Position numbers and translations under genes: made by a program. The notes below the pieces were generated by a model that saw only the letters and a program-made list of their open reading frames with translations, was not told the DNA's origin and made no database searches. From SIG440 sp045631525 (lineage in GTDB: Bacteria; Bacillota; Clostridia; Monoglobales; Monoglobaceae), in NCBI GenBank assembly GCA_045631525.1, contig JAZQUY010000002.1:151482-215481 (forward strand): a DNA stretch of 64,000 nucleotides, in the 5' to 3' direction. This document shows, piece by piece, positions 53,989 to 61,716 of this stretch; the first letter of the stretch is position 1; the number at the start of each line of letters is the position of its first letter.

Positions 53989-55347
53989 ATGATTAACACA
54001 AGAGAAATTATGGAAACAATCAAGATGATTGATGACCAGCACCTTGATATAAGAACCATTACTATGGGGATTTCCCTGCTGGATTGCATCGACAGCAGTG
54101 CAGAGAAAGCCTGCGAAAAAATTTATGAAAAAATTACAAGGCTTGCCAAAGATTTGGTGAAGACGGGAGAGGACATCAGTCGTCAGTATGGCATTCCGAT
54201 TATAAACAAGAGAATATCGGTGACCCCTATTTCGTTGGTCGCAGGGGCGAGCGATGCAAAGGATTATGTTTGTTTTGCGAAAACCCTTGATCGTGCAGCA
54301 AAAGATACAGGTGTAAACTTTATCGGTGGTTTTTCCGCCCTTGTCCATAAGGATTTCACAAAGGGCGACCGGATTTTGATTGAATCAATACCCGAGGCTC
54401 TTGCGGTGACTGAGCGAGTTTGCTCATCTGTGGGGGTTGCAACAACAAAGTCAGGAATCAATATGGATGCAGTGAAACTTATGGGAGAAACCATAAAGAA
54501 AACTGCTGAAAGGACAGCTGATAATCAGTCCTTTGGATGCGCAAAGCTTGTTGTTTTTTCAAATGCAGTTGAAGATAATCCATTTATGGCAGGGGCATTT
54601 CACGGCGTTGGCGAAGGTGATGCAGTCATCAATGTGGGTGTCAGTGGTCCCGGGGTAGTTAAAGCGGCACTTGAAAAGGTAAAAGGCAAGGACTTTGGAA
54701 CTGTTGCTGATGTAATAAAGAAAACGGCATTTAAGATTACAAGAATGGGTCAGCTTGTGGCACAGGAAGCATCAAGGCGCCTTGGTGTTCCTTTTGGGAT
54801 AGTGGATTTGTCCCTTGCACCGACTCCTGAAATTGGTGACAGTGTTGCGTATATACTGGAAGAAATGGGTCTTGAAAAGTGCGGAACTCACGGCACCACA
54901 GCGGCTCTTGCACTTCTTAACGATGCTGTGAAAAAAGGCGGAGTTATGGCGTCAAGCTATGTTGGAGGCCTGAGTGGTGCGTTTATTCCCGTAAGTGAGG
55001 ATGCAGGTATGATTTCTGCGGCAGAGTGCGGTGCGCTTACCCTTGATAAACTTGAGGCGATGACCTGTGTTTGTTCGGTGGGACTTGATATGATAGCTGT
55101 CCCCGGGGATACACCGGCAGAAACTATTTCAGCAATCATTGCTGATGAGGCGGCAATCGGCATGATTAACCAGAAAACCACGGCGGTGAGAATTATTCCG
55201 GTAGTGGGCAAAGGCGTTGGTGAAATGGTTGAATTCGGTGGGCTTTTGGGGTATGCACCTATTATGCCGGTGCACGAGTATTCAAGCTGTGACTTTATAA
55301 ATCGCGGAGGAAGAATTCCTGCTCCCATACACAGCCTTAAAAACTAA
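53989..55347 (+). CDS. UPF0210/PFL-family protein (DUF711)
   Basis: A 452-residue protein of the PFL-like UPF0210 family, with a Gly-rich C-terminal region (EFGGLLGYAPIMPVHEYSSCDFINRGGRIPAP) related to formate-lyase-type folds but lacking an obvious glycyl-radical RVxG motif. Start at 53989 follows GGAGG. Partner of the preceding ACT protein; biochemical role unknown. Confidence 0.92.
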   Translation: MINTREIMETIKMIDDQHLDIRTITMGISLLDCIDSSAEKACEKIYEKITRLAKDLVKTGEDISRQYGIPIINKRISVTPISLVAGASDAKDYVCFAKTLDRAAKDTGVNFIGGFSALVHKDFTKGDRILIESIPEALAVTERVCSSVGVATTKSGINMDAVKLMGETIKKTAERTADNQSFGCAKLVVFSNAVEDNPFMAGAFHGVGEGDAVINVGVSGPGVVKAALEKVKGKDFGTVADVIKKTAFKITRMGQLVAQEASRRLGVPFGIVDLSLAPTPEIGDSVAYILEEMGLEKCGTHGTTAALALLNDAVKKGGVMASSYVGGLSGAFIPVSEDAGMISAAECGALTLDKLEAMTCVCSVGLDMIAVPGDTPAETISAIIADEAAIGMINQKTTAVRIIPVVGKGVGEMVEFGGLLGYAPIMPVHEYSSCDFINRGGRIPAPIHSLKN

Positions 55348-55366
55348 ATAATGGCAGAAAAGGATA

Positions 55367-55395
55367 TTGACTTTCCTTTTAAAATGAGGTATAAT
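55367..55395 (+). promoter_or_regulatory. Promoter of the class II aldolase
   Basis: TTGACT (55367-55372), 17-bp spacer, TATAAT (55390-55395). Confidence 0.85.
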
Positions 55396-55450
55396 TATCC
55401 GGTAATACAAATTTGATTAAATTTATGACTTCACTAAGGAGGATTATAAA

Positions 55451-56398
55451 ATGTTAGTTAATATGAACGAGGTTTTAAGACCTGCCAAGCAAAACAAATA
55501 TGCTGTTGGTCTTTTCAATGCAGTAAACCTTGAACTTGCACGCGGAATTATCAACGCGGCTGAAGCAACACGCTCACCTGTTATTATGGGTACTGCTGAA
55601 ATACTTCTTCCCTATGGACCACTTGATGAGGTTTCTTACTATCTCATTCCGATGGCGAAGAAAGCTTCTGTTCCCGTTGTTGTTCATCTCGACCATGGTC
55701 TTACATATGACACTTGTGTAAAAGCACTTAAGCTTGGCTTTACATCTGTTATGTATGACTGTTCTACAGATTCATATGAAGAAAATGTCCGCAAGGTTAA
55801 AGAAATGGCAGATATTGCACATTCTTATGGTGCGACAATTGAAGGTGAGCTTGGTCACGTTGGTGACAACGAAGGCTCAGCAGAGGGCAGCTCACATCTT
55901 GCTGACCCCTCAAAGTTCTTCACAGATCCTGCTCTTGCAAAGGATTTTGTGGAAAAGACAGGTGTTGATGCTTTGGCTATTGCAGTGGGTAATGCTCACG
56001 GTGCATACAAACTTCCACCAAAACTCGACTTTGAAAGAATCCGCACAATAGCAAAAACAGTTGATGTTCCCCTTGTTCTTCACGGTGGCTCAGGTCTTAC
56101 AGACAATGATTTTAGACAGGCTATTCATGAAGGTATCAGCAAGGTTAACATCTTCACAGACATCAATGTTGCAGCTGTTGAGGCTGAGTTTAAGAAGTTC
56201 TCAAGTATGGACAAAGGTCTTATCGACCTCATTCCTGCCGCAGTTGAAGCTGTTAAACAGGAAAGCATGAAGAAGATGGAACTCTTCAGCAGCAACGGAA
56301 AAGCTGACCTCACAAAGGGTGCTTCTATGTCTTCAAATGACATTGAGATGGTTACAAAGCTTGTTGCACAGGAAGTTGCAAAGTATTTGAATAAATAA
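55451..56398 (+). CDS. Class II fructose-bisphosphate aldolase
   Basis: A 315-residue zinc aldolase. Zn/active-site motifs: HLDHG (about 81-85), ELGHVGDNEG, VGNAHGAY and LHGGSGL. It cleaves fructose-1,6-bisphosphate to triose phosphates; the closely related tagatose-bisphosphate aldolases share these motifs, so the sugar is not certain. Monocistronic with a strong promoter, as expected for central glycolysis. Confidence 0.93.
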   Translation: MLVNMNEVLRPAKQNKYAVGLFNAVNLELARGIINAAEATRSPVIMGTAEILLPYGPLDEVSYYLIPMAKKASVPVVVHLDHGLTYDTCVKALKLGFTSVMYDCSTDSYEENVRKVKEMADIAHSYGATIEGELGHVGDNEGSAEGSSHLADPSKFFTDPALAKDFVEKTGVDALAIAVGNAHGAYKLPPKLDFERIRTIAKTVDVPLVLHGGSGLTDNDFRQAIHEGISKVNIFTDINVAAVEAEFKKFSSMDKGLIDLIPAAVEAVKQESMKKMELFSSNGKADLTKGASMSSNDIEMVTKLVAQEVAKYLNK

Positions 56399-56410
56399 AA
56401 ATTGCACATA

Positions 56411-56443
56411 AATGAGTCGGGTTTTCCCGACTCATTGTTTTTT
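56411..56443 (+). terminator. Terminator of the aldolase
   Basis: AATGAGTCGGG pairs with CCCGACTCATT around TTTT, followed by GTTTTTT. Confidence 0.93.
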
Positions 56444-56496
56444 ATAAAAAGTTGTAATATTTTATAAAAAGGGAAAATTAAAAAATAAAATCATAA

Positions 56497-56526
56497 TGCA
56501 ACCTTTTTGGGTTATCTTTGGTATTA
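56497..56526 (+). promoter_or_regulatory. Candidate ECF-type promoter
   Basis: TGCAACCTTTTT followed after a short spacer by GGTATT, resembling -35 boxes (AACC/AACT) of extracytoplasmic-function sigma factors. It lies just before the sigma gene, so the gene may activate itself. Confidence 0.4.
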
Positions 56527-56566
56527 TTACTGAAAGGTGTTTTTACGCAAGAAAAGGACGCGTCAA

Positions 56567-57043
56567 ATGGAAGAAAAAAGACAGATTGTTGAAAAAAATT
56601 TTGATATGGTTTACCGCCTTGCCTTGTCCCAGACCAGGAACCGTGAAACAGCGGAGGATGTGGTTCAGGAGACGTTCCTAAGATTTTTCAGAACAGACCG
56701 CAGCTTTGAAAGCGATGAGCATATAAAAGCGTGGCTTATTCGTGTTGCAATAAATTGCAGCCACAGTATTTTTTCATCAAGTTGGCACAAAAAAACAGTG
56801 CCTATGACTGAACTGAAAGAAGAAATACCTTTCGAAACAGAAGAAAAAGGCGATGTTTATTATGCGGTATTGGAGCTTGCACCAAAATACAGAGCAGTTA
56901 TTCACCTTTTTTATTATGAGGATATGTCCATAGAAGAAATTTCAAAGACGCTTAAGATTAACCCATCAACAGTAAAATCACAGCTCAGCCGCGGGAGAAA
57001 GATTCTTCGCGAAAGGCTTAAAGGGGGATATGATTTTGTTTAG
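56567..57043 (+). CDS. ECF-type RNA polymerase sigma factor
   Basis: A 158-residue sigma-70 family factor with region 2 (RNRETAEDVVQETFLRFFR) and region 4 (IEEISKTLKINPSTVKSQLSRGRKIL) but no region 3, as in ECF sigmas. Start at 56567 follows AAAAGGAC. It overlaps by 14 bp the following one-helix membrane protein, a standard sigma/anti-sigma arrangement. Confidence 0.93.
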   Translation: MEEKRQIVEKNFDMVYRLALSQTRNRETAEDVVQETFLRFFRTDRSFESDEHIKAWLIRVAINCSHSIFSSSWHKKTVPMTELKEEIPFETEEKGDVYYAVLELAPKYRAVIHLFYYEDMSIEEISKTLKINPSTVKSQLSRGRKILRERLKGGYDFV

Positions 57044-57770
57044 GAAATATTATAAGGAAGCCAATGACTCGATCGAACCAAGGCGTGAACTCATTGACGA
57101 AATTTTTGAAAAAGCATCCAAAAGAGAGTCAAGAAAAATTTATAAACTTGCAATGAGATACGGCAGCGCAGTAGCGGCAGTTCTGGTCATTTCTGCAGCG
57201 GCAATTTTTTATCCGCAAATTCAGAAAATGAATGAAGATGTTCCAGTAGCCATCTCGAAAATGCAAAGCGAGGAGGTTTTGGGTGGAAATGAGGAGAAAT
57301 TAAACACCTCGGCTGAAAAGGTGATGCCTGCAAAAGAGAAACATACTCAGGAGAAGACAGAGACAAAGTCTGACAGCGTTACAGGGGGAAAATCTATAAA
57401 CGATACAGCGAGTTATGAAATAAAAAAAGAAGCTCGTGCCATGACAGAAGATTCTGCAGTTATCAGAGGACAGGTTCCTTTTGAAAATGTACGTGACATC
57501 GACAACGCCGAAAAAGAGGTTGTTTCATCGTTTTTGTATTCGGTTTTCGGTGAGGTGGACAGCGAAACTCAAAATCAGCACATATTTGAAATTGCAGGAA
57601 AGTTTGAGGATGGCGGTGAAGCTTTTTACCTTGGACGGTGGCGCTGGTGGGTCATTGACCACAGCTCTTTGCTTACTGAATTTGTTCTTGATGAAAAGCT
57701 TTCAGAAATGTATGAATGCAGGATAGAAGAAGGAGAAATCATCTGGATGACCGAAAACAATCTTCTTTAA
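57030..57770 (+). CDS. Putative anti-sigma factor, single-pass membrane protein
   Basis: A 246-residue protein with a short basic/helical cytoplasmic N terminus (1-45), one membrane helix (about 47-65) and an extracytoplasmic tail containing a Lys/Glu-rich linker and a folded C-terminal part rich in Trp (LGRWRWWVID). It overlaps the ECF sigma gene, so it probably sequesters that sigma. No zinc-type HxxxCxxC motif is seen in the N terminus. Family not recognised. Confidence 0.7.
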   Translation: MILFRKYYKEANDSIEPRRELIDEIFEKASKRESRKIYKLAMRYGSAVAAVLVISAAAIFYPQIQKMNEDVPVAISKMQSEEVLGGNEEKLNTSAEKVMPAKEKHTQEKTETKSDSVTGGKSINDTASYEIKKEARAMTEDSAVIRGQVPFENVRDIDNAEKEVVSSFLYSVFGEVDSETQNQHIFEIAGKFEDGGEAFYLGRWRWWVIDHSSLLTEFVLDEKLSEMYECRIEEGEIIWMTENNLL

Positions 57771-57784
57771 AAATAAAATATATT

Positions 57785-57816
57785 GCACACCCAAAGTGTT
57801 TTGGGTGTGCTTTTTT
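57785..57816 (+). terminator. Terminator of the sigma/anti-sigma pair
   Basis: GCACACCCAA pairs with TTGGGTGTGC, followed by TTTTTT. Confidence 0.92.
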
Positions 57817-57820
57817 GTTG

Positions 57821-57849
57821 TTGACTTAAAAGGGACTTTGGGTTATAAT
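57821..57849 (+). promoter_or_regulatory. Promoter of the EamA transporter
   Basis: TTGACT (57821-57826), 17-bp spacer, TATAAT (57844-57849). Confidence 0.8.
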
Positions 57850-57889
57850 GACAGTTGCGTGAAATTTGATTTGAGAGGACGTTGGGAAA

Positions 57890-58843
57890 GTGAAAAAAAT
57901 TAAGTCGCTTGGAATATTGCTGCTTACCGCTATGATTTGGGGCTTTGCCTTCGTGGCACAGCGTATGGGGGCAGATTTTGTTCCGGTCTTTACGTTTAAT
58001 GGTATAAGATTTGTCCTTGGTGGTTTGTCGCTTATTCCGGTTATTCTTTTTTTTGAAAAGAGAGAATCAGGCAAGCAAATACATACACAAAAAATGAAAA
58101 CTACAGTTCTTGCGGGTGTCCTTGCAGGTCTTGCTTTATTTACTGCATCGGCACTTCAGCAAAAGGGCATTGAGATTACCCAAAGTGCAGGAAAAACCAG
58201 TTTTATGACGGGACTTTATACAGTGATTGTTCCGATTTTCGGTATTTTTCTCGGTAAAAAAACGAATCTCAATGTCTGGTTTGGAGCTTTTCTTGCGGTG
58301 ATTGGAATGTTTTTCCTTTGCGTTGTGGGTGAGGATTTTTCGGTGAGATGGAAAATAAGCTACGGCGATGTTATTCTCTTTTTGAATGCTATTTTTTGGG
58401 CGGTGCATATACTCATAATTGACCGTTTTGTTGACAGGATTTATTCACTAAGATTTGCCTCAATACAGTTTGTTTTTTGCGCAATTTTGAATTTCTGCAT
58501 TGCGGGTGTGTTTGAAAATGCTGAATTTGGGATGATTGAAAAGGCGCTTGTTCCCATTCTTTATTGCGGACTTTTGTCTGTGTGTGTTGCGTATACTTGT
58601 CAGATTATCGGTCAGAAGACTGCAGACCCCACATATGCATCAATTATTCTTTCCACTGAGTCAATGTTTGGCGCAATAGGCGGTATTCTTATTTTAAACG
58701 AAAAAATGAGTATGCCTGGGTATATTGGTTGCATTTTGATTTTTTCAGGGGTAATAATTTCACAGATAGTCTTTAAAATAGGTCGCAAGCCCACTAAAAA
58801 CGTTGTTTCAACAAAAGACATCAGTGCCGATGATTGTCGGTGA
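57890..58843 (+). CDS. EamA/DMT-family transporter
   Basis: A 317-residue drug/metabolite-superfamily protein with ten helices in two EamA repeats; the first contains MIWGFAFVAQRMGADFVP and the second FLNAIFWAVHILIIDRF. Substrate unknown. GTG start with GAGAGG upstream. Its last ~20 codons pass through a junction with a sigma-G remnant in another frame, so the native C terminus may have been altered. Confidence 0.88.
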   Translation: MKKIKSLGILLLTAMIWGFAFVAQRMGADFVPVFTFNGIRFVLGGLSLIPVILFFEKRESGKQIHTQKMKTTVLAGVLAGLALFTASALQQKGIEITQSAGKTSFMTGLYTVIVPIFGIFLGKKTNLNVWFGAFLAVIGMFFLCVVGEDFSVRWKISYGDVILFLNAIFWAVHILIIDRFVDRIYSLRFASIQFVFCAILNFCIAGVFENAEFGMIEKALVPILYCGLLSVCVAYTCQIIGQKTADPTYASIILSTESMFGAIGGILILNEKMSMPGYIGCILIFSGVIISQIVFKIGRKPTKNVVSTKDISADDCR

Positions 58844-59315
58844 AATAAGACGGTATCTCCGCGACAATACCTCTATTCGTGTAAGCCGTTCTCTTCGTGA
58901 TACTGCATACAAGGCGTTGTCTGCAAAGGAAAGATTGGTAAACAAGAATTTGAAAGAGCCAACCCTTGAGGAAATTGCAGCCGAAATCGGTGCAAGTCAC
59001 GAGGAGGTATCATCAGCTCTTGATGCAATTATGGACCCGGTTTCCCTCTATGAGCCAGTGTATCACGATGGCGGAGATGCGATTTTTGTTATGGATCAGG
59101 TTAAAGATAACAAGAATAATGATGATTTTTGGCTTGAAGAGATTGCTATCAAGGAAGCTATGAAAAAGCTCAATAAAAGGGAACGGAATATTTTGAAATT
59201 GAGATTTTTTATGGGCAGAACCCAGATGGAAATTGCCAATGAAATTGGAATTTCTCAGGCACAGGTGTCACGACTTGAAAAAAACGCCCTTGGACATATG
59301 AAAAAGTATTTATGA
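58824..59315 (+). pseudogene. sigG: Sigma-G (sporulation sigma factor) remnant, N-terminal half missing
   Basis: 163 codons match the C-terminal two thirds of forespore sigma factor SigG. VPMIVGEIRRYLRDN, SLRDTAYKAL, DPVSLYEPVYHDGGD and the region 4 motif EIGISQAQVSRLEK are all characteristic. Full-length SigG has about 255 residues; the core-binding region 2.1-2.3 is absent and upstream sequence is the EamA gene in another frame. There is no ribosome binding site at the first GTG (58824). It is therefore a truncated gene unless a fused or re-initiated product is made. Confidence 0.8.
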
Positions 59316-59322
59316 ATTTTGA

Positions 59323-59361
59323 AAACTTCTGCTTTGTAAAATTTTTGGCAGAAGTTTTTTT
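59323..59361 (+). terminator. Terminator after the sigG remnant
   Basis: AAACTTCTGC pairs with GCAGAAGTTT, followed by TTTT. Confidence 0.85.
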
Positions 59362-59380
59362 ATATTTACACTATTTTAGC

Positions 59381-59409
59381 TTGACTTTTTTTAAAAAATT
59401 TGCTATACT
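59381..59409 (+). promoter_or_regulatory. Promoter of the tRNA-Leu transcript
   Basis: TTGACT (59381-59386), 17-bp spacer, TATACT (59404-59409). Confidence 0.8.
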
Positions 59410-59431
59410 CACGTGGTAATAGTTTTTATAT

Positions 59432-59469
59432 GCGCCCGTGGCGGAATTGGCAGACGCGCTAGACTTAGG
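59432..59469 (+). pseudogene. tRNA-Leu 5' half (broken)
   Basis: Begins like a tRNA-Leu: acceptor GCGCCCG, D-arm GGCGGAATTGGCAGACGCG and anticodon arm ending in CTTAGG. After that the sequence departs; neither the 3' anticodon strand nor the matching CGGGCGC acceptor strand follows. A 32-nt stretch is identical to the complete tRNA-Leu at 59594. Confidence 0.75.
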
Positions 59470-59631
59470 TTCCGTCCTGTATGTGATTTTATTGTTGATT
59501 ACGGTTTTTCCGTTTTCATAGATGAGGATTAAGCGATATGCTCCTCCTCGGTTTACCTCTACCGTGTAAAAATCAAGAGGTAAAACTTAATATGCGGATG
59601 TGGCGGAATTGGCAGACGCGCTAGACTTAGG
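59438..59631 (+). repeat. 32-bp direct repeat of the tRNA-Leu 5' half
   Basis: Positions 59438-59469 and 59600-59631 are identical. The 130 bp between them include a hairpin with TTTACCTCT/AGAGGTAAA arms and no gene. Confidence 0.85.
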
Positions 59632-59677
59632 ATCTAGTGATTTTATCGTGGGGGTTCAAGTCCCTTCATCCGCACCA
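59594..59677 (+). tRNA. tRNA-Leu(UAG)
   Basis: 84 nt with acceptor GCGGATG/CATCCGC, anticodon arm CTAGA-CTTAGGA-TCTAG (anticodon TAG), a long variable arm, T-loop TTCAAGT and encoded CCA. Confidence 0.95.
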
Positions 59678-59685
59678 AACTGTAT

Positions 59686-59728
59686 AAATTCGAACCTTGT
59701 ACCAATCGGTGAAAGGTTCGAATTTTTT
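59686..59728 (+). terminator. Terminator of tRNA-Leu
   Basis: AAATTCGAACCTT pairs with AAGGTTCGAATTT, followed by TTT. Confidence 0.88.
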
Positions 59729-59776
59729 ATTAAATTTTGAATATTCAAATTCGAGTATTATTGTGGTACTAAAAAG

Positions 59777-59818
59777 AAACCTGCACACACTGAAGTCAAT
59801 CTGTATGCGCAGGTTTTT
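59777..59818 (-). terminator. Hairpin downstream of the small basic gene
   Basis: AAACCTGC pairs with GCAGGTTT; runs of A and T flank both sides. Confidence 0.55.
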
Positions 59819-59851
59819 GTAATCTAATGTGCTGAAATTCCAGACACCAGA

Positions 59852-59977
59852 CTAATGTTTTTTAGCTTTATGGTCAGCTAGAATTTTGCCTGCTTTACTT
59901 TTTGCAGACTTTGACGAGTTCTTACTAGCTAAAATCTTACCCGCTTTGCCGACCTTTCCTCCGCTGTGTACTGCCAT
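59852..59977 (-). CDS. Small Lys/Ala-rich basic protein, unknown
   Basis: A 41-residue frame with a strong AAGGAGGTGA ribosome binding site. It contains two copies of the motif KAGKILA (GKAGKILASK and SKAGKILADH) separated by a Ser/Lys-rich stretch. Its composition suggests nucleic-acid or membrane-surface binding, but no family is recognised. It lies 51 bp downstream of another tiny gene in the accessory region. Confidence 0.65.
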   Translation of the reverse strand: MAVHSGGKVGKAGKILASKNSSKSAKSKAGKILADHKAKKH

Positions 59978-60005
59978 CGAATCACCTCCTTTTGGGCATA
60001 AAAAT

Positions 60006-60028
60006 AGCAGTATTCATAAAATACTGCT
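60006..60028 (-). terminator. Hairpin between the two tiny genes
   Basis: AGCAGTATT pairs perfectly with AATACTGCT around CATAA; on the minus strand a T-run follows. It overlaps the stop codon of the upstream tiny gene. Confidence 0.75.
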
Positions 60029-60156
60029 TAATCTTTCACCCATATTTTAAATGCTTTTTTGCCATAGGCACTGGCGTAAATAATTTCGCCAGTTTTTGGG
60101 TTGCGTATATATTTTCTAAATATATAGTGTCCCTGTTCTTTTTCTTTCTTGTTCAT
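60028..60156 (-). CDS. Small basic/aromatic protein, unknown
   Basis: A 42-residue frame with AAGGAGGTGA before its ATG. The sequence is rich in Lys, Tyr and Phe (RKYIRNPKTGEIIYASAYGK) and resembles short hypothetical proteins of phages and conjugative elements; no defined domain. First gene of the tiny-protein pair. Confidence 0.65.
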   Translation of the reverse strand: MNKKEKEQGHYIFRKYIRNPKTGEIIYASAYGKKAFKIWVKD

Positions 60157-60183
60157 ATTGTCACCTCCTTTCGGATATGAAAA

Positions 60184-60252
60184 TAGCACCAAATTCATAA
60201 TGAATCCGGTGCTATTTTGTGAAATAAAAAAAGACTACCAAAGGCAGTCTTT
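60184..60252 (-). terminator. Two hairpins upstream of the tiny-gene pair
   Basis: ATAGCACC/GGTGCTAT with an inner ATTCAT/ATGAAT pair (60184-60216), and AAAGACT/AGTCTTT with a T-run (60227-60252). Both read as terminators on the minus strand and lie between the promoter and the tiny genes, so they may control read-through. Confidence 0.6.
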
Positions 60253-60279
60253 ATAAGTGGATATACCTATCCAAGAAGT

Positions 60280-60308
60280 ATGATATCACATTTTAAAGAA
60301 AAAGTCAA
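60280..60308 (-). promoter_or_regulatory. Promoter of the tiny-gene pair
   Basis: Minus strand: TTGACT (60303-60308), 17-bp spacer, TATCAT (60280-60285). Its -35 box lies in the left arm of the inverted repeat at 60301-60334. Confidence 0.6.
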
Positions 60309-60334
60309 GAAAACTCTTGAAATTTCTTGACTTT
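60301..60334. promoter_or_regulatory. Perfect 12-bp inverted repeat, candidate AbiEi-type operator
   Basis: AAAGTCAAGAAA (60301-60312), 10 bp, TTTCTTGACTTT (60323-60334). Each arm contains TTGACT, a -35 box, one per strand, giving divergent promoters (the plus-strand -10 is weak, TTAAGT). AbiEi antitoxins are known to repress their own promoters by binding inverted repeats. It could also fold as a terminator. Confidence 0.6.
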
Positions 60335-60398
60335 TTTGGTATTCTTAATTTAAGTAATTACTCACATCTTTGTGCAAAGCTGAGAAACGGTGATTCTT

Positions 60399-61070
60399 AT
60401 GTTATATAATTATAAAGAAGTTCTTAATTTATTCGGTAACGATTACAACTTAAAAAAAGCTATATTAGATAAACGAATTTTCAAAATCGAAAAAGGCATC
60501 TATTCTGATGGTGAAAACAATTTTACAACGATAGAAATAATTCTCAAAAAATATAAACATGCTTTTCTTGTGAAGGATACCGCCTTGCATTTAATTGGTT
60601 TTATAGAAAAGGAACCTGCAAAAATACACATCGGTACCGCAAGGAACGCATTGAGAATTAAAGATGATAGAATACAACAACATTTTTATAGTAATCTTGA
60701 TGTAGCTATTTTGCGCGAAAGCGAGTGGGATAAGCACTCACACTTTTTGAGCTACGAAAATATAAAAATACATACCACAGAAAATAATAACGAAATTCGA
60801 ATGTTTAATCTTAAAGCCTTATTTTTTGATTTAGTTAGGAACTATAAGGATTACCCGAAATCTAATTTGTTTGCCCTCCTTGAAAAATTTAAAACTTGCC
60901 GTTATTTTTATGGTTTAACGGAATGGGAATTGGATGAAAATTTGCAACGCGAAAATATCGTGAGTGATATTCTCTTTCTTGATGATGATTTATCCGAAAA
61001 GCTTGAGGATATTTTTTCAGAAGTAAGATCTCGAGAATTTAGTATTGAATTTGATTTAGATGATTTATAA
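60399..61070 (+). CDS. AbiEi-like antitoxin/transcriptional regulator
   Basis: A 223-residue protein. The N-terminal part (about 1-50) reads as a winged helix (NLKKAILDKRIFKIEKGIYSD), followed by IEIILKKYKHAFLVKDTALH and a central alpha/beta region ending in a helix-rich C terminus with an acidic tail. This layout matches the AbiEi antitoxin family of type IV abortive-infection systems. The ATG at 60399 has GGTGA upstream. The usual AbiEii nucleotidyltransferase toxin gene is not next to it. Similarity is judged by eye only. Confidence 0.6.
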   Translation: MLYNYKEVLNLFGNDYNLKKAILDKRIFKIEKGIYSDGENNFTTIEIILKKYKHAFLVKDTALHLIGFIEKEPAKIHIGTARNALRIKDDRIQQHFYSNLDVAILRESEWDKHSHFLSYENIKIHTTENNNEIRMFNLKALFFDLVRNYKDYPKSNLFALLEKFKTCRYFYGLTEWELDENLQRENIVSDILFLDDDLSEKLEDIFSEVRSREFSIEFDLDDL

Positions 61071-61188
61071 AAAGAGAGCATAGTATGACTTATAACTTGA
61101 AGAAAACATTTGTAATAAATAATCTATTTATTTTCTTTTTATTGCGAATGTGTTATAATAGTATAAAGTTTTAGAGGATGTGAATTAT

Positions 61189-61716
61189 ATGAAAATAATT
61201 ATAACAGCTAGTATTGTTACAGCTATCAGTGCTTTAATTTCTTTTGTTAGTATGTTAATAAGCTTACGTCAAGCAAATATAAGCAAAAAAAATCTAAACA
61301 TACAAGAAAAAATTTATAATGAAAGTCGACCTAATTTTAGAATTACTGATATTTTGGATTCTTATTGTATTTCCAATAAATTAGATGACATTACAAAAAT
61401 GATGTTTTATCCGTTAATTACAAATTTATCAGATAAGCCAATGGTTATAGAAAAAATTAGATTGAAAGTTGTTGGCGAAAACGACGAAATCACTCTTACC
61501 CCTATTATTGAAGAGCCATATATGCATGATGGTTATAATATATCTCCCAATAGTTCAATTTCTCAATGGGTATGCTTTGAAATTAAAAATAATGTCGAAA
61601 AAAATTTAAAGATAATTAAATACATACTAATAATTGAAGACGCTTATAAAAATGCAGACACCAGAACTGTAATCTGGTTAAAAGAAATGGTGAATACAGA
61701 TGAAAAAAAGAATTAA
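61189..61716 (+). CDS. Unknown membrane-anchored protein
   Basis: A 175-residue protein with one N-terminal hydrophobic helix (about 3-26) followed by a basic linker (RQANISKKNLNIQEK) and a soluble beta-rich domain (about 50-175) that should lie in the cytoplasm given the positive charges after the helix. No family is recognised. ATG at 61189 follows GAGG at 11 nt. It overlaps the next gene by 17 bp, so both are probably translated together. Confidence 0.75.
   Translation: MKIIITASIVTAISALISFVSMLISLRQANISKKNLNIQEKIYNESRPNFRITDILDSYCISNKLDDITKMMFYPLITNLSDKPMVIEKIRLKVVGENDEITLTPIIEEPYMHDGYNISPNSSISQWVCFEIKNNVEKNLKIIKYILIIEDAYKNADTRTVIWLKEMVNTDEKKN

Noticed and set aside
59432..59677. Intron-containing tRNA-Leu (group I type)
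   Set aside because: The acceptor strands of the two halves do not match (GCGCCCG versus CATCCGC), and the second copy folds completely by itself.
60301..60334. Simple terminator rather than operator
   Set aside because: Kept as an alternative: it could terminate in either direction, but no gene ends nearby and both arms hold -35 boxes, so an operator is preferred.
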